Assembly (NCBI GenBank): GCA_037349315.1
Contig: JBAIAC010000154.1
Coordinates: 1,302,001-1,366,000, forward strand
DNA from: Chelydra serpentina
Lineage: Eukaryota > Chordata > Testudines > Chelydridae
Reading direction: 5' to 3'
DNA length: 64,000 nt
In this document: one piece after another, positions 20,182-30,684 of the stretch
Numbering within the stretch: position 1 is the first letter of the stretch
How the letters are laid out: every line of letters begins with the position of its first letter
Translations under genes and position numbers: made by a program
The notes under the pieces: model-generated
What the model saw: only the letters and a program-made list of their open reading frames with translations
Database searches by the model: none
What the model was told of the DNA's origin: nothing

Positions 20182-20253
20182 TAGCAGAGGATGGTTTCGA
20201 TCCATCGACCTCTGGGTTATGGGCCCAGCACGCTGCCGCTGCGCCACTCTGCT
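20182..20253 (-). tRNA. Initiator tRNA-Met (CAT)
   Basis: 72 nt, minus strand. It has the eukaryotic initiator features: A1-U72 acceptor pair (AGCAGAG/CTCTGCT), three G-C pairs flanking the anticodon loop (GGGCCCATAACCC) and A54/A60 in the T loop (GATGG-ATCGAAA-CCATC). It starts translation by bringing Met to the first AUG. All stems pair. Downstream on the minus strand is TTTCTTTTTG, a good Pol III terminator. A decayed copy is at 41854-41925. Confidence 0.95.
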
Positions 20254-20645
20254 GGGTCTCTGCCTCCAGCATCCAGCCCCCAGCCTCCAGCATCCACACT
20301 AGCGCCTTGCGAGCGCTGGCGCTGGCCAGCAGAGATCTCAGCCACAGTGCCCCAGATGGGCAAACGCTGTGGGCTCCTGAAGCCTCTGCCCCCCTATGGA
20401 TGTGGGCTTTTGTTCTTCCCTTGCTCTTTCTCAGCGAGGGGAAGGAAAGAAGCTCTCCTTCAAGCTGGAGTCACAAGGGCGAGGTGAGGATGACTTCCTG
20501 GGAGCTGGCTCCAGTTCTTTGCTCTACCAGCCGACCCACCGAAGAGCTGCCACCACTTTCTCAGGGTCGCCCAGCGGTGTGTGCCAGGGCGAGCGCCAGC
20601 CAAGTGGATGGAATTAGAAGGGAAGGGGCAGAGCGCAGTGAGAGA
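20254..20645. other. Spacer equivalent to the array-bearing site
   Basis: 20370-20560 matches 35570-35745 and 59290-59465. At those two places the 57-bp array starts right after this sequence; here the sequence runs straight on to the Val gene with no array. No gene seen. Confidence 0.55.
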
Positions 20646-20718
20646 GTTTCTGTGGTGTTGTGGTCATCACATTTGCCTAACACGCAAAAGGCCCCTGGTT
20701 CAAAACCAGGCAGAAACA
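20646..20718 (+). tRNA. tRNA-Val (AAC)
   Basis: 73 nt. Acceptor GTTTCTG/CAGAAAC perfect, discriminator A, anticodon arm TTTGC-CTAACAC-GCAAA with AAC (A34 to inosine, GUU/GUC/GUA), T arm CCTGG-TTCAAAA-CCAGG. A and B boxes are intact. The decayed counterpart at 38145-38216 lies just behind the 57-bp array. Confidence 0.92.
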
Positions 20719-21089
20719 TACTGGCTTCCTTTTCCCTAGCTGTCCAGCAAGGCACTCCTCCATCTGCCACTGGCCTGTTGGGGAATGTTGCATGGACTTT
20801 ATCATACACGCCCCACCCTGCTTCTCAGAGCCCACAGGAGAGAATCCAGAGACGAGTGAGTCATTTCTCAGCTGCGTTCTCAGGAGAAGCCAGTAACTGT
20901 CCCTGACCAGACACCCAGGAGAGGAAGCACGGCAGTTCTGCAGAGACATCTGGCTGCCACGGGATCCAGCTAGGAGAGGAGCTGGGGGCTCTGCAGGTTT
21001 TGCAGTGGGGAGCAGGGCCAGGCCAGTGGGACTGTCTCAGGAGTCCCAAGGGGCTTGGCCAGTGGGGAGGCTTTAGGTCACATGTTGGG
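20719..21089. other. Spacer, no gene seen
   Basis: No tRNA, CR1 or LTR signature found. 20740-20830 is weakly like 38225-38300. Confidence 0.3.
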
Positions 21090-21505
21090 GGCAGGGTGGG
21101 GCAGTAGCAACTACAGGATGTGAGGCTGGGTAACATGGAACCGCACAAAAACCTCCCCCTTTGCTCCAGCTAAAGGCCCTGCTTTGGCCTGTCCCCATTT
21201 CATGAAAATCTCCATCTCTCCCCCGGCTCTCAGACACCCCCTCTCCCCCAGGGGTATTGTCACCATTTCTTCCTTTTTTCATGGGCTCGTACAAATAGTT
21301 TTGCCATGGAAATGATCCAGTACATTTAAAAGGAGAAAACCAATCCCACAACACGTGTGTATCTCCTCCCCCAGACAGAGTGTGGGTCTGAATCTTTCTA
21401 CTGACCAGTCTGGGCAGGCAGAGTCACCCCCACATTCACTGCACGTCGGGCCCAGGACTTGCGCCCAGCAGTTCTTGGGGCTGTGGGGAGAACCGAGCGT
21501 CACTG
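21090..21505 (-). other. Cassette Y, inverted copy
   Basis: Reverse complement of 33815-34200 and 57540-57930. It includes GTGTGATTGGTTTTCTCC (CCAAT box) and CACACGTGTTGTG around an E-box-like core on the cassette strand. An apparent frame (SPKNCWAQVLGPTCSECGGD) stays open in all three copies and so could be noted, but no protein family is recognised. Confidence 0.5.
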
Positions 21506-21519
21506 TCATCCCTTCCCTG

Positions 21520-21811
21520 TCCCCCTTCAAGCCCCTTCCCCAAAATCCCCACCCCAACTCCGCCCTCTCCCCGCCCCTATTACAACCCCTTTCCCAAATC
21601 CCTGCCTCTTCTCCCCCCACCTTGTGCGCACGGCTTCCCGCTCCTCCCCCCTTCCTCCTAGAAACCACGAAGCCGCCAGACAGCTGTTCTGGCGGCTGGA
21701 CCTGCCTGGGGGTAAAAAAACCAAAAAAACAAAATTGGGGGGGGGGGCGGGGCGGGGAGCCCGGTGGGCCACAGGGAAGAGCTCCGCGGGCCGCGTGTTT
21801 GAGACCCCTGG
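21520..21811. mobile_element. hAT-type element fragment
   Basis: Ends GTTTGAGACCCCTGG like the element at 11378-11785 and shares its interior (CCACAGGGAAGAGCT, and the internal palindrome around the CCAGACAG/CTGTTCTGG pair). The other terminal repeat is not found. Confidence 0.65.
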
Positions 21812-22065
21812 ACTAGATCCCCCCTGAGGTCTCTTCCAACCCTAATCTTCTGTGATTCTAAGTAGCTGCAAGTGGGCCCCAAATGTTTCTTTGTGTTCAC
21901 ATCTGTACAGACACTGGGAATGGGCGACAGGGGATGGATCACTTCATGATTCCCTGTTCTGTTCATTTCTCTCTAATGCATCTGGCATTGAGCACTCTTG
22001 CAAGACAGGACACTGGGCTAGATGGGCCATTGGTCTGACCCGGTCTGGCCGTTCTTACGTTTTAT
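21812..22065 (+). mobile_element. Two CR1 LINE 3' ends in series
   Basis: 21812-21862 is one CR1 tail (GACTAGATCCCCCCTGAGG ... GTGATTCTA). 21890-22065 is a second one with GGATGGATCACTTCATGATT ... GGCTAGATGGGCCATTGGTC. Neither keeps an open frame. Confidence 0.7.
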
Positions 22066-22431
22066 GTACAGGAGTGAGGCACTTACAGAGCAGAAATGGG
22101 GGGAGGGGCTCTACATTTAATCACTTTTAGAGAGAAACGTGTTCAAACACCGTGAGACTCGATGTACAGAAGAAATAACGAGGGATCCCCAGCTCCTTCC
22201 CCCGGCCTGAGGTGGGGATTAGCTGCCAACAGCTGCGGCTGTGGTCTGAGGGGAGCGGTATCAGGTCTCTGCCTGTGGGTGCAGCCCACCCGCTGGCTCT
22301 CCTGGGGCAGAGGGTGAGTGGCTGGGCCGGGCTGCACCGGCTGGGGGCTGAGCTCTGAACAGGGATCTAAGGGGACTCTGCACCGGCCTCCAGTGGGGGT
22401 CGAGGATGCTGAGGCAGTGGAAACTCGACAT
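22066..22431. other. Spacer, no gene seen
   Basis: No family recognised and no paralogue noticed in the window. Confidence 0.3.
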
Positions 22432-22529
22432 CACTGTCAGCAAGATTCAAAGCTGCTTGGGGGTGGAGAGGAGGGCGATGGCTCTGCTGGATTTTTAGTG
22501 CATCCCTTTAACTACTCGCCCATGACAAC
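22432..22529 (-). pseudogene. tRNA-Ser-like pseudogene with enlarged variable arm
   Basis: Minus strand. The acceptor GTTGTCA/TGACAGT pairs at all seven positions and discriminator G fits Ser. The D arm (GGGCGAGTAGTTAAAGG) and anticodon region (ATGCACTAAAAATCCAG) resemble Ser tRNAs, but the stretch between anticodon and T arm is about 16 nt longer than normal, and the anticodon stem and B box (TTTGAATCTTG) are damaged. Confidence 0.5.
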
Positions 22530-22653
22530 CTGGCAGCCCCCAGCTTTGCCGTTGCTCTGCGGTTGTGTTCTCTGTGGGAAGGGGCTTCTAGGAACTGGTA
22601 TTTCCAGCTGCATTATAGAGTCATAAAAGAGAAAAGAGTTAATCTCTTAATAA

Positions 22654-22656
<3 letters not shown>

Positions 22657-22741
<85 letters not shown>
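22657..22741. repeat. Compound GA / GT microsatellite
   Basis: About 40 bp of GA repeats followed by about 44 bp of GT repeats. Long alternating purine-pyrimidine GT can adopt Z-DNA. Confidence 0.97.
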
Positions 22742-22744
<3 letters not shown>

Positions 22745-22836
22745 GATGGGTGGGAGGGTGTCCAGCAATCAGTCTGTTCCAGTCTCTTTTCTCTGGGATT
22801 TCCTTTAGAAAAAGCTGCAGCAGGGAGCAAACCATC

Positions 22837-22909
22837 TGCTCTCTCTGAGCTTTGAAAACTGGACATTCAGATTATGAAACTAACACACTAGCAACTGCGC
22901 TAAGAAGGC
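22837..22909 (-). pseudogene. Elongator tRNA-Met (CAT) pseudogene
   Basis: Minus strand, 73 nt. Start GCCTTCTTAGCGCAGT and anticodon loop GTTTCATAATC follow vertebrate elongator Met. The acceptor keeps six of seven pairs (GCCTTCT/AGAGAGC) but the T stem CAGTT/CTCAG has three mismatches and the B box is lost (TTTTCAAAGCT). Confidence 0.7.
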
Positions 22910-23463
22910 TTTTGGCTAAGTGCATGTAGGTCTCTCCTACGGAAATGACTGGGGCAGGAAAGGAGCAAAGGGTGTGCTGGGAGAAGCAGGGAGATCTGGG
23001 GCCCAGAGACCTTTCCTGGCGGCTTTCTCAGCACCAAACAAACCAACTCCCTCTGCCACTGAACAGTCCACCTGGGACGAATAGGAGCACGGGGGGCTTT
23101 CTCTTTGCCACTTTTTCTGGGGTGGGCAGGCATCCCGGAGGCCTTTCTAGAAGAGAATTGGGAACGGAGTTCGAAAAACCAATTTGAAAACCGGAAGCTC
23201 AGATTTAGACTCATGTATCATTCGAGTCTAGTGTCACAATCAGTACAATTGCTTCAGCCTGATAGTTTCCCAAAGGGAAAACTTCACTTCTCTCCAAAGG
23301 GAGTTGAGAGAAAACACTTTTCAGAGTCCAAAAGAGACAAGGTGGGTGAGGGTAAGAGCTTGTAGAGGACCAACCTCTCTTCGTGAAAGAGACACGCTTT
23401 GGAGCTAACCCAGAACACTTCTTCAGTTCTGTGTAGCCCGAAAGGTTGTTTCTTCCATAAACA
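22910..23463. other. Spacer with repeat tail, no gene seen
   Basis: From about 23345 to 23460 the minus strand reads like the tail found with some turtle LINE/Penelope repeats (GAACTGAAGAAGTGTTCTGG, CTTACCCTCACCCACC). No gene recognised. Confidence 0.35.
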
Positions 23464-24045
23464 GCAGTTAGAACATAAGACCAGCCAGACTGAGACCAGT
23501 TCATCTAGCCCACTACCCTGCCTTCTGAAAGTGGCCAATGTCCGGCACCCCAGAGGGAATGAACAGAACAGGTGATCATCAAGTGATCCCTCCACTGTTG
23601 TCCATTCCCAGCTTCTGGCAAACAATGGCTATGGGCACAATTCCTGGCTAATAGCCATTGATGGACCTGTCCTCCATGCACTTCTCTAGTTCTTTTTTGA
23701 ACCCTGTTCTAGTCTTGGCCTTCGCAACACCCTCTGGCAAAGAGTTCCCCAGGTTAACTGGGCAGCAATGGTTTCCCTAGCCTCTGTTTGCCAGAAGCTG
23801 GGATTGGGTGAGAGGGAATGGATCACTTCATGATAACCGGTCTGTTCATTCCCTTTGGGGTACCTGCCTTTGGCCACTGTCGGAGGACAGGATACTGGGC
23901 TTCATGGATCTTTGATATGGCCCTGTTCTTATGTTGTGTGAAGAAATATTTCTTTTTGTTCATTTTAAACCTGCAGCCTATTCATTTCATTTCATTTAGT
24001 GACCGCTCCTAGTTCTTGTGTTATGAGAAGGAGTAAATAACACTC
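23464..24045 (-). mobile_element. Antisense CR1 interrupted by a sense CR1
   Basis: 23464-23776 and 23936-24045 read on the minus strand as one CR1 3' region (NSLPEGVAKAKTRTGFKKEL in the minus-strand frame). Between them, 23777-23935 is a plus-strand CR1 tail (GGAATGGATCACTTCATGAT ... CTGTTCTTATG). The second element inserted into the first. Confidence 0.7.
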
Positions 24046-24759
24046 CCACCTTGGTCCCTTAAAAGATATTATGTGACTCCCTCCCCCTTGTCTCTCATGT
24101 CCTGGGACCAACACGGATACCACAGCACTGCAAACAAGGTTCAAAGTCAATGCACATGGAAGAAGCATCTTGTGTTTCATTCCTTATGTCCTGGTCCCAT
24201 CCTGTGGCCATTTCCTTTCCCTCCTTTCTGTTACAAGCTTTGGTGTTTTGCACAGAAACATTATTTCCCCAGGAGCGACCCAGGAGTGGGGGCTGCATTC
24301 CTGTACCAAACCGTCACTAGAAGGGGGCAGACAAAGGCCTTTAGGACAAGGCGACTGTCACTGTCAAAAAATCATCTCCCGCCTGTAGGTCACTGGCAGC
24401 CTGAGTTTGTTCCTTATCCTCCTGGAGTCTGGACTCAGCACTATCCAGCCCCTCTGTGTGTAGCAGGAACAAACACAAACCTTGTCTTTAAAACAAGCTG
24501 TTCCCGTCCTTCTCAGGGAAGATTTTCTGTGATTGAAATTGAGCTTCAGTTCCCCTCTCCTAGGGGCGGGTTGGGTGTGGGGCCAGCTCCCAATGGGATC
24601 TGTTGTCACCTTTGCCCCCTTTCAGTCACTCTGGGATGGTAACTCTGCTCCCAGCTGTCAGGCAGCCTCCAGCCCATCCACCCTGCTTAGAGCTCCATGG
24701 TCAGGTGTCACCGCCTTTGCTAGCACCTATAACATGCAGGAAAAACCCTCCCACCAGGT
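24046..24759. other. Spacer, no gene seen
   Basis: 24055-24145 has the phrase CTGGGACCAACACGGATACC, a common turtle repeat tail. The rest has no assignment. Confidence 0.35.
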
Positions 24760-24831
24760 GCATTGGTGGTATAGTGGTGAGCATAGCTGCCTTCCAAGCA
24801 GTTGACCTGGGTTTGATTCCCAGCCAATGCA
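24760..24831 (+). tRNA. tRNA-Gly (TCC)
   Basis: 72 nt. Acceptor GCATTGG/CCAATGC perfect, discriminator A, anticodon loop CTTCCAA with TCC (GGA codons), T stem CTGGG/CCCAG paired. One oddity: the T loop is TTTGATT, so C56 of the B box (GGTTCGA) is T, which should weaken both Pol III binding and the G19-C56 contact. A T4 terminator lies near 24840. It is the only Gly gene in the window and has no duplicate here. Confidence 0.88.
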
Positions 24832-26540
24832 ATAATCGCTTTTCTCTTTTGTTGGTTCCTTGTCTGGAAGTGGTTTAATTTCAGTCACATTGTGTTAGAA
24901 TCACATTATCAATAGAATGAGACACTAAATGTTTCAAAGCCCAGCCGGTCACGCAGGTTACACAGCATGGAGACATACAAGGGGCTGGGATGTCTCATCG
25001 GAGAAAGAACATTTGGAAACCTGCATCTCCCGTCCCCTTCCAGCTGCGTGCGATGTTTGCATGATGCTCCTGCGTGATGGAGAAATAAAGTTTTGGGTCA
25101 GTTTTTGCTCCTGCAGATTCCTTTGCTGTTACAATTATAATGACATGAACTAAAGGGAGGCAAAATAAAAATAAACCCCAAATTGCACTAGAGGTACGGA
25201 AAGAGAAGATCAGGCTTAAGCCAAACACGTCAAAATACAAATGAATACTAAAGAGGGGGAGGGGAGAAGAGATCAGGAATGTCAAAATCCCTTTGATATT
25301 TGAACTCACGTTGCTAGAATCAAAGTTCAGACTTGACACTGTGGAAAACATACTACTGCCCGTCTCTCTGCACACCTGTGGTGAGCAACATCGAGTTGGG
25401 ACACCTGTTCTGCTTCAATCGTTTATTGTCTCACCGTGTTATCTTTCTCTTCCTTCTCCCCCCATTTCTCTTCTCCAGTGGCTCTGTCTTTCTCCTCTTG
25501 CTCCCTCTCCCCCTGCCCTGTCCCAGGGACTCTCACTCTGCAGCGTTTAGGACAAGCCAGAGCTTCCATGTTCTGCACATGATCCTGTGTCAGGACGTGT
25601 GACCCAGGTCAGAACCAGTCACCAGAACAAATTGACCCTTTATGGGAAACTCCTCTGCCTACCCCCCAAATTACGCCCCCCCCCACTATCGGGGGTGGGG
25701 TACAGCTCTGACTGAGAGGCCCCACAGGAGAAATTTCAGCACAAAGACAAATTTGTGGGAAATGTTGAGAAGTGACGAGCCCCCTTCCCCCCCCCATCCC
25801 CAGAACTCTAGTGTCACCCCCATGGCAGCAGCCCAGGGAACCCAGTGGGATGGGGTTACAGAACACAAGGGGGGAGGCAGCAGGGGAGAGAGGGGACAGG
25901 GAGTCTCTCTTTTTCCTTCTCTCCACTTTCTCTTCTTCTCTTTCCTTCCAGGAAGGGCAGTCACAGCAGGGAGGGTTTGTCTCATTGTAAGGGACCCGTG
26001 TCTGTCACGGGGGTCGTGGACGTGACGGATTCTGTGACTTGCTGTGACCTCCGTGACTTCTGCAGCAGCCGCTGTGGCTGACTCCAGGGCCGCCCAAGCA
26101 GCTGACTCTGGGGACCGCCCGAGCAGTGACCAATGGGGCTGGCCCTGGGGACCCCTTGACCAGTGGCCCCCGGCAGCACTCCTGGGGTGGCCGGAGCAGC
26201 AGCTGCCCCCTGGGGCTCCCCATTCCCCAGCAGCAGCTGGAGAAGCAGCCGGCCCCAGGGCTGCTCCCCCGGTAGCTGGTCTCATTAGCCATCAAATACA
26301 TCGAAACGCTTCCACCTGCAAGTGGATTTAGCCCAGGACCTTCAGAGTCAGCAGCTGTTACACCCCCCTCCCCCGAAGACTCTGCCTCCCCCCCCCCCCC
26401 CAATCCGTCCTTCGTCCTTACGGCTGGTAAAAAGTGCTGGGGCCACGGCCCTCTAAGCCCCCCCGACACAGAGCCTGGCAGGCAGCAGCGTGTGTGTGAG
26501 AGAGAGAGAGAGACTGGTGTGCTGAGCTGAGCCAGTGAGG
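24832..26540. other. Spacer, no gene seen
   Basis: No tRNA or clear CR1. Short C- and G-runs (25676-25690, 26386-26400) and a GA run (26497-26513). 26010-26300 has phrases such as GGGGACCGCCCGAGCAGTGACC that look repetitive but are not assigned. Confidence 0.3.
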
Positions 26541-27756
26541 GCTAAATTTGGGGATGTGCCCCTCCCCCTATCTCACTACTGGGGTGTCCCCCTCCCCCTG
26601 CCTCAGGACTGGTTGCTTCCAGCAGCTGTGTGAGCTTAGAGACAGCGTGCAACACACTCACTCTTCCCCAACACACACACACTCTGTCACACACTCTCTG
26701 CCCTGCCACACACACTTCAGTGGAGAAGCAGCTGGCAATCTAGTAGGCTGCCCATGGAACAATGGGACAGAGAAACAGTCCCTCCTGAGCCCCCAGCCAC
26801 AGAGCAGTTTGAGACATGAAGCGTGATGGTTAGCCCTGCCCTTTAATCCCCCTGCAGATACCCCATCCAAGAGTGGGTGCCCCAGTTGTGCCAGGCACTG
26901 CGGAAACCCCGACCAAGGATGGGGGCCCTGATTCTGCAGGTGTTGTACAACTCATAGTGAGAGAGAGAGTCCTTGATGCCAAGAGCTCACAGGCAAAATA
27001 GATGAAGTGTGGGAGGGTGGTTCCCATTTTACAGATGGGGAAACTGAGGCCCAAAGATGTGATGTCATTTGTCCATGTTTGCATAGAGAATAATGGGGCC
27101 AAACTTGCAACTGAATCCAAATTTTCTGAGTCACAGCCTGGCCCTTAATCACAAGCCAAGCATTGTTGATTGCATGGCAGTGGCCTCCATGGGAAGTTGC
27201 AGAATCTCCTTCACTGGGGGATTTGAAGAAGGGGTTATGCAAATACCTGTCGGGGATGACCTAGGGATACTTGGTCCTGACTCTCGGGGTCCCTCCCTGC
27301 CCTATCTCTCTACACGCCTCTGTTGTGTGGTTTTGTGCTGTGTCATTGTTCCACACTTATCTGTTTTGCATAGTGTCACTCTCTGCCCTGCCACACACAC
27401 TTCAGTGGGGAAGCAGCTGGCAATCTAGTAGGCTGCCCATGGAACAATGGGACAGAGAAACCTGCATCATGTGATGCTGCACCGGCCCATGAGCCATTGC
27501 AAACCCCTCCCAAAGCCCCCTGCGGCCAGTTGCACAGTGCGATAGCTACCCACAATGCACTGCTCTTTGGGGCGACGCAAGAGTTGTTAGAGTGGATGCG
27601 CTCTGGTGACACAAGGAGCAGAGTGTTTAATTGAAACACTTCAACTGAAGCAGCGTAACTCTGTAGTGTGGACACAGCCTGCGAGTGAGACAAGACCGAG
27701 CTCCCCTTGACACCAAGGAAGCTCAGGCACTGAAACTAAAGAACCACAAGTTCCTC
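26541..27756. other. Ser-module flank, copy 2
   Basis: 26560-26780 and 27375-27750 match 12030-12540 and 52985-53355; 26775-27375 matches 52380-52980. It holds the MIR at 26985-27160. No gene. Confidence 0.5.
26985..27160 (-). mobile_element. MIR-type SINE, antisense to the map
   Basis: Contains the MIR core as TTCCCATTTTACAGATGGGG and AAACTGAGGCCCAAAG read forward, i.e. a minus-strand MIR, then AGTCACAGCCTGGCCCTTAATC near the tRNA-like end. Paralogue at about 52590-52765. Confidence 0.75.
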
Positions 27757-27838
27757 CGTAGTTGACAGGATTCGAACCCGTGCAGGGAAACCCCAATGGA
27801 TTTCGAGTCCATCGCCTTAACCACTCGGCCACAACTAC
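27757..27838 (-). tRNA. tRNA-Ser (CGA)
   Basis: 82 nt, minus strand. Same gene position as the AGA genes at 12546 and 53359, but the anticodon is CGA (loop ACTCGAAAT), reading UCG. Acceptor GTAGTTG/CAACTAC perfect, discriminator G, B box GGTTCGAATCC canonical. The T stem (CGGG/CCTG region) has a G-U pair. It may be the only UCG reader of this cluster. Confidence 0.92.
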
Positions 27839-28387
27839 TGGCTTTGTGCAGTTTCTCACTACACACTAGTTCTGTTCTCACTGAGTGATCGTTTCCTATT
27901 GTTTCCTCAGACCAGCTTCCACAACACACTCACTGCCCTGCCATTGTGTAAGTGTGTCCATGGCTGAACAGCAAGAATTCCTGCTCATTTCCCTGCTGGC
28001 TGGAGCATGATGAGAGTGTGTTTGTGGTTAATGACGCTGCTGTAGATTCTTGTCCATTTCCTGCCTCGACAATTCAGACAGTCCCTTTCCCGTCATCCCC
28101 AATACGTCAGTGATTGCAATAGCAGGGGCAGGTTTTCTCTGGGGCACTGAGCTTTGCCAGGGGGTTGGTGGCTCCTTTCTTTCCTCACCCTGGAATAAAC
28201 TCAGCTTTTAATTCCATCCTTGATATTTCACGGAATAACAACAGCAGCATGAAGAAAGAGGAGAGCGAATATCTCACTGTCAGGGCTGAAGGTGCCCCGT
28301 CCCCTTTGTCTGACCATTGTCACTGCAGGAGAGAAGGTTTCAATGGAATTGAACGCCCTGGCTCAGACAAGAGACACAGAAAGATTT

Positions 28388-28541
28388 TAAGAACATAAGA
28401 AAGGCCGTACTGAGTCAGACAAAGGTCCATCCAGCCCAGTATCCTGTCTACTGATCCTGGCCAATGCCAGGTGCCCCAGAGGGAGTGAACCTCACAGGTA
28501 ATGATCAAGTGATCTCTCTCCTGCCATCCATCTCTTTTACT
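28388..28541 (-). mobile_element. CR1 3' fragment, antisense, unique to this copy
   Basis: AGAACATAAGAAAGGCCGTA ... CAGCCCAGTATCCTGTC ... GGTGCCCCAGAGGGAG is the antisense 3' region of a CR1 subfamily. Flanked by TTTTA on both sides; the paralogue at 53985-53990 (AGATTTTACTGTTCATGG) is empty. Confidence 0.8.
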
Positions 28542-28792
28542 GTTCATGGATCTGTACAAGGGAAATTATTTGGGGGAGATTGTTTGGGGAAGATAATGAG
28601 GCTGTTACCTTTTCAGATAAAAAACAAGACCTACTGAATTCTTTTAGAAACCTGGGATTTAGACATATTTTATTTAAAGCAAGGGAGGTCTGAGTAGGTT
28701 TCTGATTGCAGGACTCAACATGGTTTTGTCTGCCATTGTACCAAATGGGGAGACTGTTGTTTTTAAAGGAGAGAAGGAAGACTAAACGCATC

Positions 28793-28873
28793 CGATGAGG
28801 ATGGGATTCAAACCCATGCGTGCAAAGCACAATGGATTAGCATCCATCATTTTAACCACTTGGCCACCTCATC
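28793..28873 (-). pseudogene. tRNA-Ser (GCT) pseudogene
   Basis: 81 nt, minus strand. Same as the gene at 54239-54320, but one base is missing in the anticodon loop (GGATGCTAATCC in place of GGACTGCTAATCC), the D arm reads CCAAGTGGTTAAAATG, and the B box has T for C (GGTTTGAATCC). Acceptor GATGAGG/CCTCATC still pairs. Confidence 0.85.
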
Positions 28874-30246
28874 TGTGGTGTTAAGAAAAGGACAAGAGCA
28901 GAAATCAAAGGCCAGCAGAGATAGGGACAATCAGGAGTTTTTAAATACTAAGTGTAAGCAGGGTCTGGATGAGCTCCCCCCTCACATCGAGTGATGAGCT
29001 GGGGAAAGACTTCAGGACCAGACCGTGTTTGCACAGACACCCCTACTGGGCCTAGGTGTGCAGCATGATGGGGCCGCTTTGCCAAAGGGACCAGTTCTGG
29101 CTGGTGTTGGGTTACAAATCACTGTAGCATTGAGTGGAATGAAATGTTATTCTCCTTCCTGTCTGAGTGAAGGGCGGCAGAACATACCGAGTCCGTCCTG
29201 ATGGAGGGGTGAGGTGGGTGAGAAATACCTTCTATTGAACTGCATAGAAGTGATTGAGGACGTCACCCTAAACCAGTGATCCCCAAACTTTTCACATTGT
29301 GCCCTCTTGTCCGTGTCTGCGGCCCCTCGGAAGCCGCGGTCGAGAACCGGGGCTGGGAGCAGCGCTATGGCTTCCTAGGAAGAGGGATGCAGACAGGGGT
29401 AAGGGGAGTGAGGCTGGGCCAGGAGCCAGGGCCCAGGCTGAGGGCATGTGGCCACCGCCAGAGCAAGTGTCCAACTGGTGGCATCCCTGCACCCCAGCCA
29501 GGGCCTGGGCCATGTGAGGCGGAGACTGTGAACGTCCCGTCTGTCCCAGAGACGCTGTTTGCGATATCCCTGAGCCACAGAACGAGGTGACGTGTTTCCC
29601 TTGAACCGTTCCCATTTCCCTTATGGTTTAAATGGATTGCTCTTTAACCCATTGGATTTGCTTGAAGCACATGCAATGATCCGTGGGTCAGGGAAGCATC
29701 CAGAGCGGAGAGAGAACCGCAGAGTGGGGACACCCCAGCCCCTGTTCTAAGTGACCACAACAAGGTTGGGGGTCGAGCCCCCCAGGAATCCTGGGCCCAG
29801 CCTTGTCGGGGTCACGAGGACTCTGCCACACATGAGAGTAGACAGAGAGTCCTCGAGGTCAGGCTGCCTCTGGGTGAGGGAGTGGGAGTGGGGACTCAGG
29901 GCCTTTCTCTAGCCCATTCCACCGGGGTCGTGGATAAGCCAGGAAAGTTTGCTGCACTAGCAGGACCATAACCCCCTTTACACTGGCACTCTGTCCTCAT
30001 CGCTTCTCTCCCTCTCTCCCCTCGGGTCTCTCAGCACCTGGCCCCACAGCGCTTCCTGCCAGCCCCAGACTGCGCTGTCTGGGCCTGCTCCTGTGGGTGT
30101 GAGCCTCTCTCCTGACTCCTAAGGACTCAGCAGGAGCAAGGGGCCTGTCCAGGAAATGGCCAGGGCTTCTGGGAACCCGGGGGTGGCTCTGGACACCACC
30201 AGGAGTCATTTGGCTCCCGGCACACAAGGGAACTTAAAAAGCTGAG
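28874..30246. other. Duplicated spacer with hAT-like end
   Basis: Colinear with 54321-55683. Near 29274 the phrase CAGTGATCCCCAAACTTTT resembles a hAT (Charlie-type) end; no matching right end found. No gene. Confidence 0.45.
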
Positions 30247-30313
30247 AGCCCAGAGATGGAGCTTGAACCCCCCATCTAAGAACTTGATGCTTTACTGACT
30301 GAGCTAGCCCAGT
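30247..30313 (-). pseudogene. tRNA-Lys-like pseudogene, copy 2
   Basis: Minus strand. D arm GGGCTAGCTCAGTCAGTAAAGC is closest to Lys, the loop keeps TTCTTAG, and the T arm ATGGGG-GTTCAAG-CTCCAT pairs well, but the acceptor ends do not pair. Short form shared with 14091 and 55684. Confidence 0.62.
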
Positions 30314-30684
30314 TCAGTGAGTGTAGCCACCTGATGTAACCATAAAAGCACCCAGGTAAAAGAAATGCAAAAAAAGTCCCAGGAGCCCTTCCTCTTTTTC
30401 TCCATGGCCACAGCCCATCCGCAGGATTCCTCCTCCTCCTCCCTCCTGTGCCCTAGTGCATCTAAATCTCCGCACCTAGACACCCGGTCCATCCTCTGCC
30501 CCCCAATCCCCCATGCTTAAGCCTCCCGACCAAATCCTGCCCCTGACTCCATAGAACTGAGTCTCACATCTCGCTGGGAACTCGACTCCTTGTGCCCAGA
30601 GTGTCTCTGCCCCCTCCGTAGATGATCCGAGTAACACAGTGTCCGTCTTTTCTAAAGAAGTGCTTGGAGAGACTTTTCCCATGT
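30314..30684. other. Duplicated spacer, no gene seen
   Basis: Colinear with 55749-56123. Confidence 0.4.

Noticed and set aside
19851..20906. 351-codon frame across the initiator tRNA and Val genes
   Set aside because: It runs through two tRNA genes, one on each strand, and has no recognisable domain. GC-rich sequence explains its length.
25285..25360. Possible degenerate tRNA on the minus strand
   Set aside because: A GAGTTCAAATATC phrase resembles a B box, but I could not align a D arm or acceptor stem to any family.
29276..29615. Overlapping frames of about 100 codons on both strands, conserved at 54755-55063
   Set aside because: Conservation is explained by block duplication, and both strands are open because of GC-rich content near a hAT-like end.
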